From NCBI GenBank assembly GCA_003194525.1, contig NBIV01000535.1:1-27814 (forward strand): a stretch of 27,814 nt of DNA, in the 5' to 3' direction. The notes beneath the pieces were generated by a model that was given only the letters and a program-made list of their open reading frames with translations, had not been told where the DNA came from and searched no databases. The stretch's first letter is position 1. The number at the start of each line of letters is the position of its first letter. Shown piece after piece: positions 9,960 to 18,267 of this stretch. A program made the position numbers and the translations under genes. This DNA comes from Gracilariopsis chorda. Its lineage: Eukaryota; Rhodophyta; Florideophyceae; Gracilariales; Gracilariaceae.

Positions 9960-10387
9960 TCAGCCGTCGACAGCGCGTAGTAACGTTGGACAATTCGTGG
10001 GTTGTTCCACATTGCCCAGAGCGTCTCCGCCGGTTTGCATCCCACATCAACGTTGAGCTATGCGTATCGTGACTTGGCGGTATCAAGTACCTCTTCAAGT
10101 ATGTGTGCAAGGGTTCCGACGGAGTCACCATGGAGATTGTACATGAGCACGGACGCCATGACGAGATCCTGAACTTCCAGGACGCACGGTATGTGTCAGC
10201 CTCCAAAGCAGTGTGCCGGATGCTTGCTTTGGACATTTTCGATCGCAATCCACCCGTCGTGCGGCTTGAAGTACACTTGGAAGGTCACCATACGGTGTTC
10301 TTCCGGGAAGGCGACAAGCACTCTGCTGCTAACAGAGAGGGGGCAGGAACCAAGCTGCCTGAGTGGTTTGTGGCCAACCAAAAGTAA
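9960..10387 (+). pseudogene. Helitron Rep, tyrosine-motif region
   Basis: One frame runs from the arm boundary to 10387 with a single TGA at 10070-10072. It contains LDNSWVVPHCPERLRRF, HINVELC, then IKYLFKYVCKGSD (about 10082-10120), which is the two-tyrosine motif of Helitron Rep, the residues that attack and hold the DNA strand in rolling-circle transposition. Then follow DARYVSASKAVCRML and PPVVRLEVHLEGHHTVFF, typical of the Rep C-terminal region. The domain is cut at its N-terminal side by the inverted-repeat boundary. The frame stops at KLPEWFVANQK and continues in another frame. Confidence 0.88.
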
Positions 10388-10800
10388 CCCGGTGCACAGC
10401 ATATCCCTTATGCCTAGTTCCGGAGGTACTTTACTTGGAACAAATCAAACAAATACTGGAAGCTGCGTGCATGTCTCCGACGTTGTTCGGTGTCTCGAAG
10501 TCAGCCCATCTCCTCCTCAGCAGCCGCTGCAGCAGCCGATCTATACGAATTCACTGGCAGCAGTTTGCATGTAGTTGGGCGGATTTACACTGCCAGTCAA
10601 CGAGAGGGTGAGCGGGACTACCTCCACTTACTCTTGACCCACACAGTGGGTGCTACTTCCTTTCAGCATCTCCGCACTGTGGATGGTCATCAGTGTGGTA
10701 GCTTCAGGGAGGCCTGCCTCAAAAAGGGCCTTCTCGCTGACGACAGCGAGTGGAGACGGGCATTACGCGAGTCTTTTCACTCCTCATTTGTTCCGCTCTC
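10388..10800 (+). pseudogene. Helitron Rep-helicase linker region
   Basis: After a frameshift near 10385 a frame with YFTWNKSNKYWKLR (about 10425-10466, one TAG upstream) is followed by another frame open at 10490-10963 with VGRIYTASQREGERDYLHLLLTH-type sequence (about 10574-10645), LRTVDGHQCGSFREACLKKG and ADDSEWRRALRES. This is the conserved Helitron stretch before the helicase. The homology switches to the helicase frame at about 10775-10800. Confidence 0.82.
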
Positions 10801-12581
10801 TCATGTTTTTTGCAACCATTTTGCTTTACTGCGAGCCGTCGGACCCCCGTTTTTTGTGGGAGCAGCATCTATCGATGTTCTTGCAGGATATACGCGTTCG
10901 ACATCCTGGCATGATGCAGGCACTGGCAGACGACGAAATAACCAGCTCTTACGTTCTCTTTGAAGTGCAAAATGCATTGCAAGAAATGGGTGGCCCACTG
11001 GCGCCTCTGTCATCCTACGCTCTTCCGACACCCATGCAGGAGCTACCGGAAATGCGCGTTCCAGCTCGGTCTCTGCAGCAAATCCAATCGGAGCTGAACA
11101 ACACTGTGCAAGCTGCCCTCCCTCTCTTCAATGAACGTCAGCATCTGGCGTTCAATACCGTCGTGGGGTCCATCCTTCCTGGCATTTCCGCGGAGAGATT
11201 GCAGGGTCTTGGTGGTCCTTCTACAGCAACGCAGTCAACCACTCGCGTCTTCTACTTGGAGGCTCCGGGTGGAACCGGCAATACCTTCCTCTCCAAGGCA
11301 ATTCAGGCCACGTTACGCATTCTTGGCATGTCCGTCCTTACGGTAGCCACGTCTGCTGTAGCAGCCATACTGCTTGAAGGCGGTCGGACGGCCCACTCCG
11401 TGTTCAGGATTCCCATCCCAGCCACCGCTGAGAGCACGTGCAACATCCCGGTCAACTTGCATATGGCCAATCGGATGAAGAAAGTCGACCTCATTATCTG
11501 GGACGAGTTCGTAATGTGTCATCGCTTCTGCGTCGAAGCCGTAGACCGCACTCTCCGTGACATAACGCGCTCGCAGCTCCCCTTTGGAGGCAAGTTCGTA
11601 TTGCTGTCTGGCAACTTTCGGCAGATTCTCGTTTTTCGTGGCGTCTCTCGATCAGTGATCGTGAAGGCATGCATCAAACGCTCAAGTCTCTTTTCTCACT
11701 TTCGCACCTTGAGGTTGACTGAGAACATGCGGCTTTCTGCGCTCCGTCGAGACCCCATAGCGACACAGGAGGCACTGCAGTTTCCAAACACCCTTTTGCA
11801 GATTGGAGAGGGCAGACTGCCAGGCACTGTCCCGCCAAAGCACCCCTTCACCCTGCCAGAGTCCGTACAATGTGTGGAGTCGTTCCACACCGTGGTCCGT
11901 AGGGTCGTTCATGGTATCGCTCAAAAGTACATAGATGCAGATTGGCTAACCTCAACGGTGATTATCATCGCACGAAACTATCGCCTACCAGAGCTCAACG
12001 ACTATGTAGGCCACATGATACCTGGAGCGTATCGCACGTACCTCAGTGCGGAAAAGGTGAGCGACGACGACGGTGCCGCGCTGCACTACCCTGTCGAGAT
12101 TCTCAACACACTGACTGCTGGGTCAGCGCTGATGGACTACCGCCTCAAACTAAAAAAGTGCTTTGTGGTTATGCTCTTCTGCAACTTTCATCCCTCACAC
12201 GGCCACGTCAATGGTGCCATCTATACCGTAGAAGACATGCAAAGCAACGTACTGTTCCTTCGACTCGCTTCTGGAGTAAATCGTGGCAACGCACTATGCC
12301 TGCCATGCATGCCCTGTGGACCTGGCCACGACAAATTTCCGGTTCCCAACTCCACTCGCACCCAGTTCCCAGTACGTGTCTCTTTTGCCATCACTACCAA
12401 TAAAGCAAAGGGTCAGTCGTACAGTGGTCGCATCGGACTGGATTTGCGTGATGGCTGTTTCACGCATGGCCAGCTGTACGTCGCCTTTTCTCGGACCACC
12501 AACCCGTCCAACATCGTGGCCTGTCTCCCTGCCGGTAGCAGCTCTACCAATAATGTAGTGTACCCCAAAGTTCTTTCATAG
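10785..12581 (+). CDS. Helitron PIF1-like helicase domain, long ORF with altered Walker A
   Basis: The open frame is 10650-12581 (643 codons, GTG first), but homology starts only near 10785 (LFRSLMFFATILLYCEPSDP), so the earlier part is a shadow. It is a superfamily 1 DNA helicase of the PIF1/RecD2 type that would unwind DNA during Helitron transposition. Seen motifs: Walker A as APGGTGNT (about 11262-11285), where the catalytic Lys is Asn; motif II LIIWDEF (about 11490-11507); LLSGNFRQ (about 11602-11625); LRLTENMR (about 11710-11733); and at the end SFAITTNKAKGQS and GQLYVAFSRTTNPSNI (about 12383-12516). It is the longest intact ORF in the window, with no stop in about 600 codons, but the Walker change argues that any product lacks ATPase activity. 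Confidence 0.9.
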   Translation, partial: HLFRSLMFFATILLYCEPSDPRFLWEQHLSMFLQDIRVRHPGMMQALADDEITSSYVLFEVQNALQEMGGPLAPLSSYALPTPMQELPEMRVPARSLQQIQSELNNTVQAALPLFNERQHLAFNTVVGSILPGISAERLQGLGGPSTATQSTTRVFYLEAPGGTGNTFLSKAIQATLRILGMSVLTVATSAVAAILLEGGRTAHSVFRIPIPATAESTCNIPVNLHMANRMKKVDLIIWDEFVMCHRFCVEAVDRTLRDITRSQLPFGGKFVLLSGNFRQILVFRGVSRSVIVKACIKRSSLFSHFRTLRLTENMRLSALRRDPIATQEALQFPNTLLQIGEGRLPGTVPPKHPFTLPESVQCVESFHTVVRRVVHGIAQKYIDADWLTSTVIIIARNYRLPELNDYVGHMIPGAYRTYLSAEKVSDDDGAALHYPVEILNTLTAGSALMDYRLKLKKCFVVMLFCNFHPSHGHVNGAIYTVEDMQSNVLFLRLASGVNRGNALCLPCMPCGPGHDKFPVPNSTRTQFPVRVSFAITTNKAKGQSYSGRIGLDLRDGCFTHGQLYVAFSRTTNPSNIVACLPAGSSSTNNVVYPKVLS

Positions 12582-13129
12582 ACGAACTTGATAGCTTTAA
12601 GTAAACCTCTTCTTTTTTCTTTCATTTTTTCCTTTTGTTCTCCCTTCTTACTCCCCAAACATACTTGCATTCTACAAACAAATTACCCAAGACACGCTAC
12701 TCAAATACTCCTTTCACTCTAATGCTTCTTTTACTGCTTAACACGTGCAAAGCACGCAATGGAGCCACTTGTCATTTACTTGGCGGCACTTCTATGCTGT
12801 TTCGCATCATAAGAGCAGCACGAAGTTTAGTTTTGCGATGAAACGACACTCTGCACAGCAATGGTCAACTCGACGTTGATATGAGCTTCGATGCAGAACG
12901 TGTCAATTTTATTACCAAAAGGTAGCACGGTTTACTGCAGAAGAGCAATTGGAAGTTCTGCCTTCCATGAAACTCTGCAAAGCAAAGTTATGCGCTACAA
13001 CGCATTCTGCGACGAGTTCATGTGAAAAAATGAAATTTGCAACCATTGTCATTTCATTCACAGAAGAAAACTTTACAGATTTATAGTTAAGGGACGCCAT
13101 TTACACAGCAGCCTCTTTAACCTGCTTCT
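12582..13129. other. Non-coding DNA after the Helitron helicase
   Basis: A pyrimidine-rich stretch (about 12608-12655) follows the helicase stop. No gene is supported. Near 12990 there is a possible extra copy of the degenerate repeat described at 13130-13490. Confidence 0.5.
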
Positions 13130-13490
13130 AGAGAGTTTTGTGTGTTCTGCTTGGTGACGTGTAACGCCTTTGTGTAGAGTACGCCATTTTTTAAAAGTCT
13201 TTAGAGACTGCATGCGGCAGTGGTGAAGTGTTTTGCACAAGGGCGTAAAACGCTCATGTTCAGAGCTGACCACTGCTTTGACAGCATATGCAGAATGCAT
13301 GCAGAAGCGGACGCCAAAGCAGTACAGTGCTTAGAACGCGGGCTTAAAACGCCCGCAGGCAGAGCTTAGCATTGCCGGAATAACCTTAACAGAATGCGTG
13401 CCGACACGGTGGCGTGCTCTGCACGTGGGCGTGAAGCGCTGGCGTAGTGAGCATGCTATTGCCAATCACTTCGATCGTTCCTTGCAAGAA
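13130..13490 (+). repeat. Degenerate tandem repeat, period about 87-99 bp
   Basis: Cores resembling GGGCGTAAAACGCT recur at about 13155 (weak), 13241, 13340 and 13427. Three units also share a GACTGCATGC / GAATGCATGC / GAATGCGTGC start (about 13207, 13289, 13392). The 13340 unit contains a perfect 6-bp hairpin (GCGGGC 13338-13343 with GCCCGC 13351-13356). The units are strongly diverged. I cannot assign a family; a minisatellite or the repeat tail of a non-autonomous element are options. Confidence 0.5.
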
Positions 13491-14389
13491 GCTGCAACCA
13501 GATTTTCAAACTTTCTATGTACACGCGCGTCATGTCCGCTTCTTTTCAAAGTCACACCTTTGATTGAGCTCCTGTCTACAGCTGTGGCCACAGTCAACGG
13601 ATAAATCCTAAAGCCTAGGTTCGAAGCAGCAGCTTCTGTGATACAACAAAACGGCAAGGACGCCTTACATGTTTTATGTTGAGCAGTTGTTTGTCCTTCT
13701 CATGGCCTTTAAATAAAAATGTCAATCTTAGCTATCTCAACAGCTGATGAGACTCCAGATCATCATGTATTATCTATTGAAAATAACCACACCGATGAAA
13801 GCTTCGAGCTATAGACTGCGAAATATTAGACGGCTTAACCACTGCAGGGCGACGAGAGTATCTATCTACAACGGCATAGAAACCATCTGGGTCTCTAAAT
13901 ATATATATCCTATGTCGGGGCCTCAGCTGTTTCCTCTGCCGTTATAGATCGATGCAAATTTGAACATGACAAGATTTCAGTATTGAATTACTTTATAATA
14001 AAACGTCTTTTGATTGCCGTTAACAAGCTAAGCAGTTCTCATGCTCGAAGCATTGCGGATTTGGAAATGTGTGATTATATGAATATAGCATTGCAATACG
14101 ATTAGTTTCAGGGTGCGAACAGTGCGAACTCAAAAGATTCGGTTTTAAATCAAGAATTTGGGAATGGAACAATCTAGTAAGAACTCATTGCGAGAAAGTT
14201 TTAGGGAGGTTTGGCAAAAATGTAATTCACTTTCCATGTTGAGGACTAAAACTTTAAAAAGCCCATACACGATACTCCAAGAAAGAAGCAGGATAGGGTG
14301 TAAAGTTATGCCAAATTTAAAAGAATTTTCGGAGGCCTTCGCTATCACTACAATGTGATTAAAGAAATGACAATCCACGACAGGGAACT
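13491..14389. other. AT-rich spacer DNA with no recognised gene
   Basis: About 900 bp up to the right arm. Only short ORFs occur (for example 14158-14358 on + and 14145-14378 on -), with no family resemblance. It meets the right arm at 14389/14390 with no visible repeat at the junction. Confidence 0.55.
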
Positions 14390-14400
14390 CCGGTTCGAAA

Positions 14401-15500
14401 TGTGGAATATTATGGATGTTCGACTACATCACCAGGACTGAGTACGCAAAATATTTCCTGGCTATATCGAAATCGCGAGCCATAAGTGTCAACTTGCAAG
14501 CTTCCAGCCTGTGAACAAGGGCCTTGACTCTGCGCGCTATAAGATATAATAGCCATCTCTTTCACATCCATTTGACACCAGTATCAAGTATCTGCAATTA
14601 TTTTTGCAAAACTGATAAAGCTGATGCGCTGGTGACCAAGAGCAATCCAACGAGCTAAAAAAGTTTGCCACCCATTTCTATCACGAGAAGAAGAATCTGG
14701 TCACAAACTTGCTGTTCGAAAACAGTATGAAACGAACTGGTCGACACGGCATGGAGATTCATTCGGAATGGTGGCGCAGGTGATCGGGAGAACAGGAAGA
14801 TGCAGATGGGGATAATTAAGAACTGACAACACAGAATCGGTTCGAAGAATGGGTTGTCACGCTGCAGCAAGAATACTGCATTGAGGAAAACATCAGGATA
14901 TTTTACCATATCCTGGTTGGCGCATTTGCGTGGCTTTCCATGTCGGACAATGATGCCTGTCTGTGCAGGCAGTCTGGTCGAACCTCGAGGTCTGTTCATC
15001 ACCTACCATACTACCACATGAGTAGATAGCGACCAGTGGAGTTTCTCAGAGAGGAAGTTCACCACCAAGCTGGATGTAAGAAACAGTCGAACAGCTAAGT
15101 AGCCAAGGTCTGAAGAACAGTATCAGCAGCGATAGATCTAGCTTGATCTGGGTAAAAAGAACAAAGTTGCTTCAAGTACCGCACTACATCCTTCCCGTCG
15201 CAACTGCACATATTATTCCCCACATTAAGCGTAACAAGTTGTAGCATCCTTTTTACGCGGAGCTTTTACGTAGAATTATAAAGAACGATCTTGTTGAAGT
15301 ATATAAGCTACGTTTTCCTTCAATTCAGGCATACAAAGACCACATGCGGTCCCGGAAGATGAAAGTTGTTCTACGCACGAAAGTTTGAGATGTATTGATT
15401 GGCACCGGTATTCTGGATTAGAGTTCTAGTAAAGAAGCAGAGAAGAAGTATCATGACAGAAATTACATTGTGCTGTCATGTGTTCTGTTTTCAGTTTGAC
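14401..15500 (+). mobile_element. Copia 5' leader and candidate LTR, right copy
   Basis: Mirror of 8849-9948. It starts TGTGGAATATT at 14401; a TATA-like CTATAAGATATAATAG lies about 140 bp in. A possible degenerate primer binding site, TGGATTAGAGTTCTAG, is at 15414-15429; its spacing of TGG, AGAG and TCTAG resembles the initiator-Met-type site of many copia elements. If real, the LTR would be about 1 kb. With no second LTR to compare, this is a suggestion. Confidence 0.4.
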
Positions 15501-16000
15501 AATCATCTGTTGCGTCGAAAATTGACACCAAAGACCCTGCAGGTGTCTGGTTCTCTTTAAAAAACCACTTCAAAATGGTGTCACAGGCCACTATTGATGG
15601 TCTACGGGAGAAGTACCAAGAGATTCGTATGTCAGCCAAGGAACCTGTTCTTGAGTACTTGAAACAACTGGCGGGGATTGCGTCTAGGCTTAGAAAGATT
15701 GGAAACTGCCTAGCTGAAGAAGAAAAACTAAGAGCATTGCTGAGAGGATGGACTAGGGAATTTGACGTGACGGTTGAAGTGATACGGGCCACTAACGAGA
15801 TATTCAGAGATGCTGTACCCATGATCCTGTCTAAGGAAGCCCAGCTAGACATGATTCAAAGCATTAATTCTGGTGATGGAGCGGCTATTGCCTTTCTTGC
15901 GAAAGGACGGACGCCTTTCAGTAAAAAAAGGTGCTTTCTTTGTGACAAGAAGGGTAATATTAGGCGTTTCTGTCCAGAAATCCCGAGAAAGAGAAATTGA
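15501..16000 (+). pseudogene. Ty1/copia gag fragment with zinc knuckle, right copy
   Basis: Open from just after a TGA (about 15498) to 16000. It has a gag-polypeptide region (WFSLKNHF near 15550, then helical EYLKQLAGIASRLRKIG and LAEEEKLRALLRGW) and ends with a zinc knuckle CFLCDKKGNIRRFC (about 15931-15972). The CX2CX4HX4C spacing is kept but the His is Asn, so zinc binding is doubtful. Without an N-terminal start it is only a part of gag. Gypsy interrupts the copia sequence 86 bp after the stop; copia protease resumes at 24300. This copy keeps the homopolymer base lost in the left arm. Confidence 0.85.
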
Positions 16001-16085
16001 AATGCCCCTCGAAGTTCCCATCAGAAGAATAAGCCGAAAATTAATGATTTAGGTGAGCCAAAGGGGAGAGCATGGGTATTGTTCA

Positions 16086-16645
16086 TGTGGTACAGCCAGT
16101 GGTGAGCACAAAGTTTGTAGACTAGGACTTTTACATTCGGTCTAACAAATGAGTTCCAATAGGCGGTGGTCTCCTGAGTATAGGAGCAGCGACTGGGGGA
16201 ACCCTGAAAGGAGATTGGCAAACACCAAGCGAAGAGCCGGTTTCCTGGGTGGAGATTAATCCTAAAGGGGCTGCTGTGGCACGCGCTGGGTATTGGCGGC
16301 TCGGAAACCACACATAGAGGATGACGTAAGAGTGTACCTGAAGGTGAATCTCACGAGGTTGAACCAGACGAACTAGAACATGCCTCGAGGGGGCTTGGTT
16401 TATCCCAGGAGGTGGAGCGTCCAGCGGCAGACTATATACAGTGCAGCGAGCTGACCTCGGCAGAAATTATCTAATGTACCCTATAAAAATCTAAGTTAGG
16501 TTATTTTAGCTAGTTATAATACGGTCAGCTGGAACGATTTCTCTGGAATGTTGTGCTACCTGGCATCAGCTAGAGATGCAGATACGTTAGGAATCTTCCG
16601 CGACAGCCCATCATTAGGAGCATATACAGTGCCCACTGTACTGTA
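16086..16645 (-). repeat. Gypsy 3' LTR, right copy
   Basis: Mirror of 7705-8264 and nearly identical to it. On the + strand it starts TGTGGTACAG. The ORFs at 16021-16313 (minus) are shadows in this LTR, with exactly the same translations as in the left arm. Confidence 0.9.
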
Positions 16646-16646
16646 T

Positions 16647-16657
16647 ACCCCCTTTCT
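16647..16657 (-). promoter_or_regulatory. Polypurine tract of gypsy, right copy
   Basis: The minus strand reads AAGAAAGGGGG, two bases from the 3' LTR, as in the left copy. Confidence 0.8.
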
Positions 16658-16942
16658 TGGATTGCACCACGTCCCCAAGGTGCATCATGCCTAAGTGCCC
16701 GCTTCTTTCAGTGATGCTGCGAGTTCTCTAGTGGCGCGCCTTGCAGCGACGAGTCTTGGTACCTTCATGGCAGGTATTGTCCTCTCATACGCTTTCCTTC
16801 CGCGCGGCGTCTGTTCTGAACCCCCCAGGGCGAAAACTCGGCTCTGATCTCATGCCTATAAATTTGCGTCCGCTCACGTGTCAGGTGGAACTACTTATGG
16901 TGACTGGGTGCATTTAAGCCCCGTTTCCTCACTTCCTCGTGC
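16658..16942. other. Upstream region of the antisense ORF, right copy
   Basis: Mirror of 7408-7691. No coding signal and no clear promoter motif seen. Confidence 0.45.
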
Positions 16943-17773
16943 ATGCGATTTTCATGTTCTGGTGGAACGCCTGAACGCGGAACTATGAATCGGTTCTGCA
17001 TTACAGAGCGGCCTACATCTCCTGCATCCTTCGAGTCGTCATCCACACGAATTCTTCGACGGTTTCGCGAGAGCTCCGCGATTCCTGAAAGACATAAAAG
17101 CAGCGGCATTCCTCTGCATGTATCTCCCTCCTTTTCTGGTGTCAACACAGAAATTGCTCCTCCAATTGATGCTACAGCTCCTGAAACTGTCACTCCGGCG
17201 TCGGTGCATAGGGGACCTGCGGTAGCGATGGATGTATTGACTATGGAGGAGGATGCGATTGCTCCTGCCTCAGTGGTTCTAACGCCTTCGGTTCTTTCGG
17301 CTCCTGCGATTCAGCCCGCATTGAGGAGTGTGCTACCGCTGGATTTTTCCTCACCTCCAGTGTCGGCGCCTGCGTCCGTTTCTCCGGCTCCTCAGTCGCC
17401 ATTGCCTTCGGTGGCTGGACCTGCCCCTCCTGTCCAGGCTAGTGTGCCTGCCTCAATGGTGGTGTCCGCAGCTCCTTGGGTGGTTGCTACCACCGTCCAG
17501 TCACCATAGGGTGCGATGGAAGTCGCCTTTCAGAAGTTGGTGCAAGCCTGCCTGGTAGTGCGCATCAGTGCAATAGCTTCTCCCGTTGAAGATATTGGCG
17601 AAGCTCGTGGCTAGATGCTGAAGCTTTGGAAGGTGCGTACGGTTAACGATTCTCTGAAGGTGATGCATGACAGCCTGTAGGAGTTCATCGATAACCAGGC
17701 CAAGGTGGGGAAGGCGCGCTTGAATGCAGATTGTGCTGCATGCTTTGGGGGGAACCTCTAGAAGGTGACATAG
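16943..17773 (+). pseudogene. Antisense ORF between gypsy pol and 3' LTR, right copy
   Basis: ATG at 16943, open for 188 codons to TAG 17507-17509, antisense to the gypsy element. The same frame then reads on through TAG at 17612, 17678 and 17759 to TAG 17771-17773, with no TAA or TGA. Order: Ser/Arg-rich N-terminus (about residues 1-65), Pro/Ala/Val/Ser-rich middle (about 65-188), then a segment with AFQKLVQACLVV and WKVRTVNDSLKVMHDSL that looks helical. No known domain recognised. An AATAAA follows at 17800-17805. The length, the 3' signal and the preservation in both arms suggest a former gene with early stops, but the inner arms are almost identical anyway, so preservation is weak evidence. 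Confidence 0.55.
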
Positions 17774-17799
17774 CCTGCACGGGTCCAGTTATTAAATTC

Positions 17800-17805
17800 A
17801 ATAAA
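17800..17805 (+). terminator. Possible polyadenylation signal of the antisense ORF
   Basis: AATAAA 27 nt after the last in-frame TAG of the antisense reading frame; the mirror is 6545-6550 on minus. Such hexamers are common by chance. Confidence 0.35.
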
Positions 17806-18267
17806 GTTATCCTTTAGCTGGTACAGCAGTCCCATCTAAGGTTAGGGTTAAATTGTGTCTATTACTCCCTATAGATGCAAAATATATGATAAGAAACCTG
17901 TAGGGTAGTAAAATATTTGTCTCCTGTAGGTGAGAAAGGCAGGGATAGACCATTGCTGGCCCCCTCCCCTTTTTCTAAACGAGAACACCTACGGACAGGT
18001 GCGGTTTCGTTCCAGTTTGGCGTGATACCGCCTGAAGAAGTTTTCGGGGATGTGTTCTAGAGGTTATTCAGTGTCAAGTGCTGAGTTGTAGCAATACCAT
18101 CTGACGCGGTACTTAATTCCTGAACTTATTTGACATGATGTGATGCACTGCACACAGGGTACCACCCTGGGGTGTCGAGAGTACGTCCGCGGTATCCCGA
18201 GTCCCGAGGAGTCTTGCCAAACGAGGAGCATACTCAGTCATAAAACGGCTATAGGAGTCCGCCGATA
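17806..18267. other. Non-coding gypsy 3' region, right copy
   Basis: Mirror of 6083-6544. No supported gene; the ORF at 18113-18358 (minus) is a shadow overlapping the pol tail. Confidence 0.6.

Larger units (their letters stand above)
9960..12581 (+). mobile_element. C-terminal half of a Helitron Rep/helicase gene
   Basis: Helitrons encode a fused HUH-type Rep endonuclease and PIF1-like helicase. Coding homology begins near the arm end (TLDNSWVVPH from about 9984) and runs to the stop at 12579-12581. It includes the Rep tyrosine motif, the Rep-helicase linker and the helicase, with an in-frame TGA and at least two frameshifts. The HUH half is not contiguous; a matching half is at 24780-26541 on the other strand. 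No Helitron 3' terminus could be assigned. Confidence 0.88.

Noticed and set aside
13338..13369. Hairpin followed by a GCTTAG, considered as a Helitron 3' end
   Set aside because: Helitron ends need CTRR after the hairpin; the bases here are CTTAG, and the hairpin is one unit of a tandem repeat.
16943..17773. TAG reassigned as a sense codon
   Set aside because: The TAG-only pattern is limited to the antisense frame; pol has TAA, TAG and TGA interruptions, and the helicase frame ends at TAG at the expected place.
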